A stretch of 64,000 nt of DNA from Aureimonas ureilytica DSM 18598 = NBRC 106430 (lineage in GTDB: Bacteria > Pseudomonadota > Alphaproteobacteria > Rhizobiales > Rhizobiaceae), in assembly GCF_000382705.1 (NCBI RefSeq), contig NZ_ARQE01000005.1, positions 62,001 through 126,000 of the forward strand, in the 5' to 3' direction. The position numbers and the translations under genes were made by a program. Shown in pieces: positions 1-8,439 of the stretch (position 1 is its first letter; every line of letters begins with the position of its first letter). The notes under the pieces were generated by a model. That model did not search any database and was not told the origin of the DNA. It saw nothing but the letters and a program-made list of their open reading frames with translations.

Positions 1-1
1 T

Positions 2-925
2 CTGGCCGAGCTTGGCCGCCGCTTCGACGTGCGCCACCTCGCCTCGCGCGATCCGGGCGAGCTTTCCGAAGCGGAACGCGGAGAGGTTCGGGCCGTGGCG
101 GTCGCCGGCCACCTGCCGAACGCGGTGATGGACGCGCTGCCGGCGCTGGAGATCGTCGGACATTTCGGCGTCGGATATGACGGCGTCGATGCGCGTCACG
201 CAGCAGAGCGCGGCATCGCGGTCACCAACACGCCGGATGTCCTCACCGAGGAAGTCGCCGACACGGCCGTCGCGCTGGTGCTGATGACCGTGCGCGAGCT
301 GCACCATGCCGAAGCCCATGCGCGTTCGGGCGAATGGGAGCGCAAGGGTGCCTATCCGCTCACGCGCTTCTCGCTGCGCGGCAAGACGGTCGGCATCATG
401 GGTCTCGGCCGGATCGGCCTGGCCATCGCGCGGCGTCTCGAAAGCTTCGGCGTCGCGATCCGCTACCACAATCGCTCCGAGCGCACCGACGTCGCCTATC
501 CTTACGATCCGAGCCTCGAAGCCCTCGCCCAATCGTCCGACATCCTTCTCAACGTGGCGCCCGGCGGCGCCAGCACGGACAAGGCGATCGATGCGGGGGT
601 GCTGCGGGCGCTCGGGCCGGACGGGATTCTGATCAATGTCGGGCGCGGCTCGACCGTGGACGAGCCGGCGCTGATCGACGCTCTGGAACAGGGCACGATC
701 GCGGCGGCCGGACTCGACGTCTTCGCCGACGAGCCGCGCATCCCCGAGCGGCTGCGAAACCTGCGGAACACGGTGCTCCTGCCGCATGTCGCCTCCGCCT
801 CGCGCGACACGCGCATTCTCATGGGCAATCTCGTGGCCGACAACCTGTCGCGCTGGTTCGCGGGCGAGGCTCTGGAAACGCCGGTGCCGGAAAGCCAGGA
901 CGCCGGCCTGACGAGCCGCGCCTGA
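2..925 (+). CDS. D-2-hydroxyacid dehydrogenase, NAD(P)-dependent (5' end outside window)
   Basis: Reduces 2-oxoacids such as hydroxypyruvate or glyoxylate, or oxidises the D-2-hydroxyacid, in the cytoplasm. The frame is open to the left edge of the window, so the GTG at 29 is probably internal and the true start lies upstream; 307 residues are visible, near the usual 310-330. The nucleotide-binding loop reads GLGRIG. The catalytic triad of the family is visible as Arg in VGRGS, Glu in FADEP and His in LLPHVAS. The specific substrate is not readable. A 13-bp hairpin (945-972) follows the stop. Confidence 0.9.
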   Translation: MAELGRRFDVRHLASRDPGELSEAERGEVRAVAVAGHLPNAVMDALPALEIVGHFGVGYDGVDARHAAERGIAVTNTPDVLTEEVADTAVALVLMTVRELHHAEAHARSGEWERKGAYPLTRFSLRGKTVGIMGLGRIGLAIARRLESFGVAIRYHNRSERTDVAYPYDPSLEALAQSSDILLNVAPGGASTDKAIDAGVLRALGPDGILINVGRGSTVDEPALIDALEQGTIAAAGLDVFADEPRIPERLRNLRNTVLLPHVASASRDTRILMGNLVADNLSRWFAGEALETPVPESQDAGLTSRA

Positions 926-944
926 CCCCCGCTTCCCACAAAGC

Positions 945-972
945 CCATGTCGATCCCCCGGGATCGGCATGG
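945..972 (+). terminator. hairpin after the hydroxyacid dehydrogenase gene
   Basis: The arms CCATGTCGATCCC and GGGATCGGCATGG pair over 13 bp with one G-U pair and a very short loop. No T-run follows, so this is at best a weak or Rho-assisted 3' end. Confidence 0.35.
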
Positions 973-1066
973 CTGACCCGCGCGACGCGAGGCTGGTGCC
1001 GCTGCCAGCTTCGATCCATATTGCACTGCGATAGATAGCGGCCCTCGAAACGCAAGGAGGCGGTTG

Positions 1067-2227
1067 ATGACCGACACCTTACGCTCGACCCTTGCGTTGC
1101 GCTCCGTTCCTTCCCTGTTCTGGCCACTGTCCTGGCCCCTGCCCTGGCGCGCCCTTTCGGGTGCGGCTGTGCTTGGCCTGTCCACCGTCCTGCCCGCCGC
1201 CGCCGCACAGAGCGTGGAAGGTTCGACCGGTCTTGCGGGCGATCTCGCCACCGCCACGATCGCGCGGCTGGGCGAGCGGATGGAGGACATTCGCGACCCC
1301 GGCGAAGTGGCCAACAGCGATCTCGACCTGACGCTGCGCATCGCCCCGATGGACGCCGACCGCACGCTCGCGCCGATCCTCGACGCCGTGCCCATGCCCG
1401 AGCTGCCGAGTCTCTATCTCGACAGTGAGTTCAAGGCGCGCGAGGCGCCGAACCGTTCGCTGGAAATCCGGCGGAGCGCGCAAAGCGAGACGCCGCTCAA
1501 CCTCTGGACCACAGGCGAAGTCGAGGTCGGGCGGGACGGATCGGGCATGCTCGACGGGCGGCGCAGCCTCGCCGGCCTTTCGGGCGGGTTCGACCTCTCC
1601 CCCTCCAACCGCACCTCGCTCGGCATGGCGCTGGGCCTCGACCAGCGCATCGGCGACTCCACCGTCAGCGCGCTCAGCCTTGCGACCTATGGCAGCTTCC
1701 ATCCGACCGCGAGCACCTTCGTCGACATGGTGGCCGGGGCCTCGCGCCTTGCCGAGACGCGGAGCGCGGAGGCGCCCGCCTTCGTCGGAGGCCTCCTGCA
1801 GGGCTTCGGCGCGCTGACCTTCGGCTACGAGCATCGGCGCGGACCCTGGATGATCTCGCCCTATGGTCGCGCGCAGGTGTCGCGGCTCGGCGCCGATCTT
1901 CTGCCCGCGCTCGGCGGCGGGCTGAACGGCGTCGGCGCCAGCCGGGCCTCGGCCATCGCGGGCCTGCGCACCGACTATGCGATGAAGGCCTACGGCTTCT
2001 CCTTCAAGCCGGGCCTGCGCGTCGAGCTGACGCGCGATCTCGCCCGCACGCAGATGTCGGGCGCGGACGATATCTTCGGCCGGTCCGGTCTCGCCAGCCT
2101 CTCCTTCACCCCCGGCATCCGCGCCGACATCGCGCCGGACTGGAGCGCCCGCATCGAGCACAAGACCGTCTGGGAGGATGCGTCAGCCCAGTCCTCGTTG
2201 GAAATGAAGATCAGCGGGAAGTTCTAA
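1067..2227 (+). CDS. autotransporter-type outer-membrane beta-barrel protein
   Basis: A 386-residue exported protein. Residues 1 to about 47 look like a long signal peptide ending in an Ala-rich cleavage site (PAAAAQ). The C-terminal half is rich in alternating aromatic/hydrophobic strands, and the last residue is Phe (KISGKF), as expected for a barrel inserted by the BAM complex. The pattern resembles the autotransporter barrel domain. The passenger part is short (about 90-100 residues) and unrecognised. ATG at 1067 was chosen over the adjacent TTG at 1064 because AAGGAGG lies at 1054-1060. It is a single transcription unit. Function beyond outer-membrane location is unknown. Confidence 0.6.
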   Translation: MTDTLRSTLALRSVPSLFWPLSWPLPWRALSGAAVLGLSTVLPAAAAQSVEGSTGLAGDLATATIARLGERMEDIRDPGEVANSDLDLTLRIAPMDADRTLAPILDAVPMPELPSLYLDSEFKAREAPNRSLEIRRSAQSETPLNLWTTGEVEVGRDGSGMLDGRRSLAGLSGGFDLSPSNRTSLGMALGLDQRIGDSTVSALSLATYGSFHPTASTFVDMVAGASRLAETRSAEAPAFVGGLLQGFGALTFGYEHRRGPWMISPYGRAQVSRLGADLLPALGGGLNGVGASRASAIAGLRTDYAMKAYGFSFKPGLRVELTRDLARTQMSGADDIFGRSGLASLSFTPGIRADIAPDWSARIEHKTVWEDASAQSSLEMKISGKF

Positions 2228-2449
2228 AAGAGCCGCCTCGCCGCGCCCGGACGCCCAACCGATCCTTCGCATTTGCGAAAAACTCGCCGAAAACTCCATC
2301 CGTTAACCTTCAGGTAAGATTAATGGAGTGATAGTGGTCCTCCAGCGGGCGGGGTTCGGATGCGATCCCCATCCGCCTCGATTTTCAGGACACCCGATCG
2401 AGCATGGCCAATGGCCTGCCGGCGGGGCCTGTGCCGCAGGAGATCGAAT

Positions 2450-2893
2450 ATGAGGTTCGCCCCCGTCGCGCTCGTTGTCGGATTCGCGGGTACGATCATG
2501 GCTTCCTATCTTCAGGGGCCGGCCGTCGCCTCGACCGACAGTCTGGTCGCCGCCATGTCCCCCTCGCCCGAGATCACCGCCTCCATCGCCGCCGAGGCGG
2601 CCGCTCCGCAGGCCGAGACCGTCCGCCTCATCGACCTTCGCAACGGCGCGACCTGCAAGGTCAACGCGTCCATGGACGAGGATGGCCCGCAGCGCCTGCC
2701 GATCGGCCCGGCCTGCGCCAAGTCGCCCGACCTCGCCCGCGTCGCCTATTGGGAAACCAAGGACGATGGTTCGCTGGTCATGACCGACCACAAGGGCGAA
2801 ACGGTTCTGGAGTTCATGCCGGGCGACGGCGTGCTCTTCGAGAGCGTCTACCCGAACAATGCGCTGATCACGATCGTCGCGGCGCGCAGCTGA
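2450..2893 (+). CDS. exported protein with AprI/Inh-type metalloprotease-inhibitor domain
   Basis: A 147-residue protein with a signal peptide (about residues 1-26). Its C-terminal half fits the Inh fold: a first strand with a Cys (ATCKV), a second Cys after a short insert (PACAKS) that would form the single disulfide, the WETKDDGS strand, and a late DGVLFES strand. Family members sit in the periplasm or outer membrane and inhibit secreted serralysin-type proteases; Brucella Omp19 is a related lipoprotein. There is no lipobox here. ATG 2450 is chosen over the upstream in-frame start at 2360 because a signal peptide begins there and CAGGAGA lies just upstream. No protease gene is nearby. Confidence 0.62.
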   Translation: MRFAPVALVVGFAGTIMASYLQGPAVASTDSLVAAMSPSPEITASIAAEAAAPQAETVRLIDLRNGATCKVNASMDEDGPQRLPIGPACAKSPDLARVAYWETKDDGSLVMTDHKGETVLEFMPGDGVLFESVYPNNALITIVAARS

Positions 2894-2915
2894 GTTCGGC
2901 CCGTGCCATGAATCG

Positions 2916-2939
2916 AAACGGCGCCTTTCGGCGCCGTTT
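2916..2939. terminator. bidirectional intrinsic terminator
   Basis: A perfect 10-bp stem (AAACGGCGCC / GGCGCCGTTT) with a TTTC loop lies between the convergent inhibitor and acetyltransferase genes. The arms end in A/T runs, so it can act on both strands. Confidence 0.8.
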
Positions 2940-2945
2940 GTCGTT

Positions 2946-3620
2946 TCAGCCCTCGCGGCAGGCCTGAAGGGATCGGCGCTGCCGGCCTTCGCCGTCGAAA
3001 TTCTCGTCCGCCAGCCAGCGCTCGAACCCGGCTTTCACGCTCGGCCATTCCGAATCGATGATCGAGAACCACGCCGTGTCGCGGTTGCGACCCTTCACCA
3101 CCATATGCTGGCGGAACAGGCTCTCGTACTGGAAGCCGTAGCGCGCGGCGGCCCGGCGGGAGGGCGCGTTGGTGCTCTCGCATTTCCATTCGAGGCGGCG
3201 ATAGCCGAGCTCGTCGAAGACGCGCCCGTAGAGAAGCGCGAAGGCCTCCGTGGATGCGCGCGTCTTCTGGAGCGAGGGCGCGAGGCAGATATGGCCGATC
3301 TCGGCGACGCCATGCACGGGGTCGAGCCGCATCAGGGCCGCGACACCCTCCGCCTTGCCGGAGCCGGCCGGGATGATCGCATGAAACTTCGGATCGGGGG
3401 CGAGATAGGTCGCGGCCGCGAAGCCATGAAAGGCCTCCGCCCCGTCGAACGGGCCATAGGCGAGATAATCCCAGAGCGCGTGGTGGCCGCGAAACGCGGT
3501 CTCCAGATCGGCGAAATGCCGCTCGTCCACGAGGGGCTCGACCCGGACATGGCACCCGATCAGCGGCTCGTTTCCGGGAAGCGGTCTCGGCTGCCAGTTC
3601 GCGAGGGGCGTCTGCGTCAT
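2946..3620 (-). CDS. GNAT-family N-acetyltransferase (RimJ/RimL type)
   Basis: A 224-residue cytoplasmic acetyltransferase expected to use acetyl-CoA. It shows the layout of RimL-like members: a VRVEPL start strand, a central HGVAEIGHICLAP strand in place of motif A, and a C-terminal NAPSRRAAARYGF segment followed by LFRQHMV. The acceptor is unknown. Its ATG overlaps the stop of the upstream esterase gene (ATGA), so the two are translationally coupled. It ends against a bidirectional terminator. Confidence 0.8.
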   Translation of the reverse strand: MTQTPLANWQPRPLPGNEPLIGCHVRVEPLVDERHFADLETAFRGHHALWDYLAYGPFDGAEAFHGFAAATYLAPDPKFHAIIPAGSGKAEGVAALMRLDPVHGVAEIGHICLAPSLQKTRASTEAFALLYGRVFDELGYRRLEWKCESTNAPSRRAAARYGFQYESLFRQHMVVKGRNRDTAWFSIIDSEWPSVKAGFERWLADENFDGEGRQRRSLQACREG

Positions 3621-4486
3621 CTTGCGTGCGCTTTCAGAAAACGAATCACGGTGTCCCGCAGATCAGGGTTGCCGAGCGGCAGCGCCGTGGCAAGGGAGCT
3701 GACCGCACCCACATGGTCGAGGCCGGGATAATAGCGGGTCTCGACGCGCCCGCCCCTGGCGACGATCGCGCGCGCCATGGAGCGCGTTTCCTCGGGGTTC
3801 ACGGTCGTGTCGGCGAGACCCGAGATCAGAAGCGCGGGCGGCTCGCGCCCGTCCACGAAGCGCACCGGCTGGCTCGCCTCGCGCGTCGCGGCCGGGAAGA
3901 TGCGCTTGTAGCGCTCCTCCTGGATCGGCAGGAAATCATAGGGGCCGGCAAGGCCCACGAAGCCCGAGAGGTCGCGCGCATTCAGCCCGACGCGGCGAAG
4001 ATAGCGCTCGTCGAAGGCGAGCAGCGCCGCGATCTGCGCGCCGGCCGAATGGCCCATCAGGAAGAGCGGATGCCGCCCCGCCGGCAGCCCAGGGCCGCCG
4101 TCGCGCCCGAGCTTGGCCACCGCCGCGACGGCGCTTGCGCCATCGTCCACGAAGCCCGGAAAGGTGACCTGCGGATAGATCCGGTAATTGGGGATCGCGA
4201 CGACGAAGCCGGCGGAGGCGAGCGACTGCCCGACGAAGGGATAGAGCGCCTTGGAGCCGCCGTCCCAGCTTCCGCCATGGACGAAGACGACGATCGGCGT
4301 CCGAGCGCTCGCCCCGTCGGGCACGTAGAGATCGTAGGTGCCGCGCTCGCCGGGGGCGTAGCGCAGATCGCGCACGGTTTCGAAACCGGCGCGGGAGGTG
4401 ACGGCGTTGAGGAAGGCCGGCGCCGAGCAGCCGGCCAGAACGCACAAGGACACGAGGCCGAGAAGGCGAGGAAGAAAGCGCGACAT
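3617..4486 (-). CDS. alpha/beta-hydrolase (BD-FAE/carboxylesterase-like) lipoprotein
   Basis: A 289-residue serine hydrolase. The HGGSW motif supplies the oxyanion hole, GHSAGA holds the nucleophile, and Asp (SGLADTT) and His (GLDHVG) complete the triad. The fold resembles carboxylesterases and kynurenine formamidases. Starting at ATG 4486 gives a classical lipoprotein signal with lipobox LAGC, so an envelope location is likely; starting 11 codons earlier would bury this signal. It is first in a two-gene unit with the GNAT gene (4-bp overlap). Substrate unknown. Confidence 0.78.
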   Translation of the reverse strand: MSRFLPRLLGLVSLCVLAGCSAPAFLNAVTSRAGFETVRDLRYAPGERGTYDLYVPDGASARTPIVVFVHGGSWDGGSKALYPFVGQSLASAGFVVAIPNYRIYPQVTFPGFVDDGASAVAAVAKLGRDGGPGLPAGRHPLFLMGHSAGAQIAALLAFDERYLRRVGLNARDLSGFVGLAGPYDFLPIQEERYKRIFPAATREASQPVRFVDGREPPALLISGLADTTVNPEETRSMARAIVARGGRVETRYYPGLDHVGAVSSLATALPLGNPDLRDTVIRFLKAHAR

Positions 4487-4568
4487 GACCGATCCGCTGG
4501 AGAGCCCGGCGCAGAACATGGCGCGCCTTCAGGCGAAAGCGAGCACACTCCCGTCAGCCGGGAAGAAA

Positions 4569-4614
4569 CCGCCGCCCTCCCCTGGCCTCTTGGGCCGATG
4601 CGGGAGGGCGGCGG
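4569..4614 (-). terminator. intrinsic terminator of eda
   Basis: A 13-bp perfect stem (CCGCCGCCCTCCC with its complement) has a 20-nt loop containing a small inner hairpin. On the minus strand it is followed by TTTCTTCCC, a short U-rich tail just downstream of the eda stop. Confidence 0.65.
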
Positions 4615-4623
4615 TCCGGTCCG

Positions 4624-5265
4624 TCAGCGGGCGCGCAGCGCCGAGGCCTCGCGGGCGAGCTGGGTGATCGTGTCGAAGCGGCCTTCCGCCACCATGTCCT
4701 TGGGCGCGACCCAGGAACCGCCGACGCAGATGACGTTCGGCAGCGCCAGATAGTCGCCGACATTGCTCGGCGACACGCCGCCCGTCGGGCAGAAGCGGAT
4801 CTTCGGGAAGACCGGGGCGAGCGACTTCAGATAGGGAATGCCGCCGAGCTGCTCGGCCGGGAAGAACTTCAGGATCTCGTAGCCTTCCTCGATCATGGCC
4901 ATCAGCTCGCTCGGCGTCGCCGCGCCCGGCAGAAGCGGCACGTCCGAGGACTTGGCGGCGTCGAGCACTTCATGCGTCGTGCCGGGCGAGACGATGAAGC
5001 GCGAACCGGCCTCGACGGCCTCGTCGAACTGGCGCGGCGTCAGGATCGTGCCCGCGCCGCAGATCGCCTCGGGCACTTCGGCCGAGATGGCGCGGATCGC
5101 GTCGAGCGCCGCCGGGGTGCGCAGCGTCACCTCGATGGCGGGCAGGCCGCCCGCCGCGAGCGCGCGGGCGAGCTTCACGCCATCCGCGGCGCTTTCCACC
5201 GCCACCACCGGCATGACCGGCTGGACTTCCAGGATTTCGAGCAGCGCATGGGTCTTCTGGGTCAT
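4624..5265 (-). CDS. eda: 2-dehydro-3-deoxy-phosphogluconate (KDPG) aldolase
   Basis: Class I aldolase that splits KDPG into pyruvate and glyceraldehyde-3-phosphate, the last step of the Entner-Doudoroff pathway. The 213 residues match the compact family length. IEVTLRT carries the catalytic Glu, ILKFFPAE the Schiff-base Lys, and RFCPTGG the phosphate-binding loop. ATG 5265 is chosen over an in-frame start at 5322 because the upstream 19 residues are Arg-rich and unlike the family. edd is not adjacent. The gene lies downstream of otsA on the same strand but 147 bp away, so it is probably separately transcribed. Confidence 0.93.
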   Translation of the reverse strand: MTQKTHALLEILEVQPVMPVVAVESAADGVKLARALAAGGLPAIEVTLRTPAALDAIRAISAEVPEAICGAGTILTPRQFDEAVEAGSRFIVSPGTTHEVLDAAKSSDVPLLPGAATPSELMAMIEEGYEILKFFPAEQLGGIPYLKSLAPVFPKIRFCPTGGVSPSNVGDYLALPNVICVGGSWVAPKDMVAEGRFDTITQLAREASALRAR

Positions 5266-5412
5266 CGGGGTCGCGTCCCTTCGGGCGGCAGGTCGGGAAG
5301 TGTCGCGGCTTCCATAGACCATCGACGCGGCGCTCGAAACTCCCCCGCAGCCGCTTGGCCGCCCGAACGCCCCTCGGAAAGGCGTTTGGGGCCGACTGAC
5401 GCGGATGAGCGC

Positions 5413-6888
5413 TCAGAAAATCGAGGGAAAGCGCGTCTGAGGCCCGCCGAAGCCGAGGCGATGCCACCAGGAGCGCGGCTGGAGATCGCGCTCGTGCCCG
5501 TCGTCGAGAACGGCGAGGAAGCTCTCGCACCATTGCTGCGCCGTGTTGGCGAAGACGCGCGCGCGCATCGCCTCGTGCCGCTCGCGCCGCTCCTCGAGCG
5601 GCATGGCCACGGCGCGCGACAGGGCGTGGGCGATCTCGTCGGTGGAATAGGGATTGACGATCAGCGCCTCGGGCAGCTCGGCCACCGCGCCGGCAAAGCG
5701 CGACAGGATGAGGACGCCCGGATCGGCCGGGTCCTGCGCGGCGATGAATTCCTTGGCGACGAGGTTCATGCCGTCGCGCAGCGGCGTCACCATGCAGATC
5801 TGCGCGGCGCGGTAGATGCCGGCGAGCGCGCGGCGCGTGAAGCCGTTCACCATGATCTGGATCGGGTTCCAGTCGAGCGTCGCGAAGCGGCCGTTGATGT
5901 TGCCGGCGAGCCCCTCCAGCTCCACCCGCAACTCGGCATAGGCTTCGAGTTCGGAGCGCGAGAGCGGCGCGACCTGCAAAAACTGCACATTCCCCCGCTG
6001 GTTCGGCTCGTCCTCCAGAAGCTGCTCGAAGCCGCGAAAGCGCTCCGGCAGGCCCTTGGAATAGTCCATGCGATCGACGCCGACGATCTGGTGGCGGCCG
6101 TGCGAGATGTCGCGCACCATCGCCTCGTGTTCGCGCGCCTCGTCGGACTGGGCGAATTCCGCAAAGCCATGCGCGTCGATGCCGATCGGGAAGGCCGAGG
6201 CGCGCACGATGCGCCCGTCCTGCGTGCGCACCCGGTCGCCGTCGATGTCCTCGGCGCCCAGTTCCTGCACGCAGAAGGCCACGAAATTACGCCGGTCGCC
6301 ATCGGTCTGGAAGCCGATCACGTCATAGGCCAGCATGGCGCGCACGAGGTCCTGGCTGCCCGGCAGCGCGGAAAGGAGATCGGGCGGGCAGAAGGGAATA
6401 TGGAGGAAGAAGCCGAGGCGCCCGTCATAGCCGCAGCGGCGCAGCTCCTGGCCCATGAAGAAGAAGTGGTAGTCGTGGACCCAGACGAGATCGTCGGGCG
6501 TCAGAAGCGGGTTCAGCCGTTCGGCGAAGCGGCGGTTCACCTCGCGATAGATGCGGGCCGAGCTCCGGTCGAAGGAGGCGATGTCGAGCCGGTAATGCAG
6601 AAGCGGCCAGAGCGAGCGGTTGGCGTAGCCGTAGTAGAAGCCGTCCAGTTCCTCGACGCTCATGTCGATCGTGGTCAGCGAGGTGTGGCCGTGGGTTTCG
6701 GTGCGATATTCGCTGCCGGTTCCCTCCGCCGAGGTTTCCCCGCTCCAGCCGAACCATAGACCGCCGCGCCGCCTCAGGGCGTCGGCCAGACCGACCGCCA
6801 GCCCCCCGGCCTTGCCCTCGTCGCTGAGCGGTCCGACCCGGTTCGAGACGACGACAAGCCGCTGGTTGGTGTCCGCCATGGATGTCAT
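5413..6888 (-). CDS. otsA: alpha,alpha-trehalose-6-phosphate synthase
   Basis: GT20 enzyme joining UDP-glucose and glucose-6-phosphate into trehalose-6-phosphate, for osmotic and desiccation protection. The 491-residue protein has the N-loop (SNRVGPL ... KAGGLAVGL), WVHDYHF, HIPFCPP, the nucleotide-sugar site [13 protein letters not shown], and the C-terminal [11 protein letters not shown]. The start codon at 6888 overlaps the otsB stop as ATGA. An open frame continues upstream but runs antisense-like through otsB, so it is not part of the gene. The order is otsB then otsA. Confidence 0.95.
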   Translation of the reverse strand: MTSMADTNQRLVVVSNRVGPLSDEGKAGGLAVGLADALRRRGGLWFGWSGETSAEGTGSEYRTETHGHTSLTTIDMSVEELDGFYYGYANRSLWPLLHYRLDIASFDRSSARIYREVNRRFAERLNPLLTPDDLVWVHDYHFFFMGQELRRCGYDGRLGFFLHIPFCPPDLLSALPGSQDLVRAMLAYDVIGFQTDGDRRNFVAFCVQELGAEDIDGDRVRTQDGRIVRASAFPIGIDAHGFAEFAQSDEAREHEAMVRDISHGRHQIVGVDRMDYSKGLPERFRGFEQLLEDEPNQRGNVQFLQVAPLSRSELEAYAELRVELEGLAGNINGRFATLDWNPIQIMVNGFTRRALAGIYRAAQICMVTPLRDGMNLVAKEFIAAQDPADPGVLILSRFAGAVAELPEALIVNPYSTDEIAHALSRAVAMPLEERRERHEAMRARVFANTAQQWCESFLAVLDDGHERDLQPRSWWHRLGFGGPQTRFPSIF

Positions 6889-7652
6889 TCCCCTTCCGTT
6901 TCCCCGGAGGCCTCCTGCCTCCCGACGCCGAGCCAGCGATGGACCGAATCCACCGAGGCCAGGCGAAACTCCGCTTCCGTCGGCCCCTCGCCGACCTTGA
7001 TCGAAACTCCTCCCAGTTTGCGAACGGCATAGAAGCCGAATTCGTCGGTCGTGTCGTCCCCGAGATAGATGGGAACGCGGCCCTGGAACGGGGCATGGGC
7101 CATCAGCGCTTCGATGGCCTTGCCCTTGTCCATGCCGGCCAGATGCACCTCGACGATATGGTCGCCCTGCATGACCGCAAAGCCCGGCTGCTCGTTCACC
7201 GCCGCCGAGACGAGGCGCACCGCCGCTTCCTGCAACTCGGGAAAGCCGCGATAATGGACGACGAGCGCCGTTCCCTTGTCTTCCAGGCGCAGGCGCGGCT
7301 CCTCCACGACGCCGGCGCTGAGCGCGAGGCGGATCGGCTCCAACCCTTCCGGCCCGGCCAGCGGAACCACCGGCTCGCCCGGCCTGTCGCGCCGCTCCAG
7401 CCCGTGGACGCCGGCGGCCGCGAAGTGGAGGGGCCGGAGGAAATGGTCGAGATCGGCGATGCGCCGACCGCTGACGACGGCGAAGGCGCCGTCGCATTCG
7501 CTCTGCAACTCGCCGAGGCGCTGGACGGCCTCGGGCGAAATGGCGACCCGTGTCGGGTCGTCCACGAGGTCCACGAGCGTTCCGTCGAAGTCGATGAACA
7601 GCGCGTGGCGGGCGGGGTCGATCGGAGGCGGAAGGTTCATGCCACCCGACAT
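6885..7652 (-). CDS. otsB: trehalose-6-phosphate phosphatase
   Basis: HAD-superfamily phosphatase that dephosphorylates trehalose-6-phosphate to trehalose. Motif I is DFDGTLVD (nucleophile and acid Asp), motif II is VVSGR, a Lys sits in GMDKGKA, and motif IV is YLGDDTTDE. About 255 residues, as usual. The exact start is uncertain: ATG 7652, ATG 7640 and ATG 7691 are all in frame; 7652 follows a G-rich stretch. It is coupled to otsA by a 4-bp overlap. Confidence 0.92.
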   Translation of the reverse strand: MSGGMNLPPPIDPARHALFIDFDGTLVDLVDDPTRVAISPEAVQRLGELQSECDGAFAVVSGRRIADLDHFLRPLHFAAAGVHGLERRDRPGEPVVPLAGPEGLEPIRLALSAGVVEEPRLRLEDKGTALVVHYRGFPELQEAAVRLVSAAVNEQPGFAVMQGDHIVEVHLAGMDKGKAIEALMAHAPFQGRVPIYLGDDTTDEFGFYAVRKLGGVSIKVGEGPTEAEFRLASVDSVHRWLGVGRQEASGETEGE

Positions 7653-7708
7653 AGGCCCCCCCGCCGATTCGGGAACATGCGGGCGCCGCAAAAGCGCCGC
7701 TTTGCCGA

Positions 7709-8314
7709 TCAGACCGTGTTCGCCAGAAGGCGCGAGGCCTGCCGGAAGGCGCCGGCGATCTTTCGGTCATACGCGTTGGCGGCAAAGCCCGGGCCGTTGT
7801 AAAGCCGCGCGAAGCCCGCCCAGTCGCCCCGCTCCAGCCGCTCCGCAAAGGGCCCGGTCTTGAGGAAGCGCGCGACGAGCGCGAACTGCCCCTCGGCGGA
7901 TCGGCGCGCGTCCTCGGCCAGCGCGGCGGCGCTCGCATAGCCGAGCCTTGGCCAGTGCAGGCCCATCACTTGGCCCAAGCCCCAGGAGGTCGCCTCATAG
8001 GCGGCGTTCGCATCGATCGCCGCCGCTCGGGCCAAGAGGCGCCAGCGCGCCTCCTGCCCCGCCGGGTTGCGGATCTGGCCGGCGCGCGGGGCGGACAGGC
8101 CGGCCGTGCGCGCGATCCGGCGCTTGTCGTCGCTCAATCGCCGGTCGAACACATGGCCCTCGAAGCGGATCAGCGGCTCGCGCTTCTCGCCCACCGGCGC
8201 GAAGGCGCGCGCATTGGTTTCCACGATGGCGATGGCGACGAGCGCTGCGGCCGGCGTGCCGGTCGCGCGTTCGACCTCGCGCGCGGCATCGAGAACGTCT
8301 CTGGAGATCGACAT
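7709..8314 (-). CDS. N-acetylmuramidase-domain protein (DUF3380-like lysin)
   Basis: A 201-residue protein matching the N-acetylmuramidase domain of phage-type endolysins. Visible are AIVETNARAF with the likely catalytic Glu, the RFEGHVF strand, and SWGLGQVMG. No signal peptide or peptidoglycan-binding repeat is present, so export would need a holin-like route or cell lysis. No other phage gene is nearby; it may be a domesticated lysin. Its ATG lies one base after the T-run of the upstream dadA terminator, which leaves no free Shine-Dalgarno and suggests very low or conditional expression. Confidence 0.72.
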   Translation of the reverse strand: MSISRDVLDAAREVERATGTPAAALVAIAIVETNARAFAPVGEKREPLIRFEGHVFDRRLSDDKRRIARTAGLSAPRAGQIRNPAGQEARWRLLARAAAIDANAAYEATSWGLGQVMGLHWPRLGYASAAALAEDARRSAEGQFALVARFLKTGPFAERLERGDWAGFARLYNGPGFAANAYDRKIAGAFRQASRLLANTV

Positions 8315-8320
8315 GAAAAA

Positions 8321-8369
8321 CCCCGCCCGTTGAACGAGCCCCAGGATGGGGGCTCGCCAGCGGGCGGGG
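8321..8369 (-). terminator. dadA terminator whose T-run abuts the next start codon
   Basis: The outer stem is 9 bp (CCCCGCCCG / CGGGCGGGG, 8321-8329 with 8361-8369) and the inner stem is 8 bp (8335-8342 with 8349-8356). On the minus strand it ends in T5 (8320-8316), one C, then the ATG of the muramidase gene at 8314. The only G-rich ribosome-binding candidate is inside the stem. Confidence 0.8.
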
Positions 8370-8439
8370 ATAAAATGAGGACAGATTGCGGAGATATGGG
8401 CTTTCCGGCGCCGCTCGCGCGAGGCCGGAAGAAGTCCGG

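Noticed and set aside
6889-7938. N-terminal extension of the otsA frame through otsB
   Set aside because: It is an out-of-frame reading of otsB. GT20 homology begins at the ATG overlapping the otsB stop.
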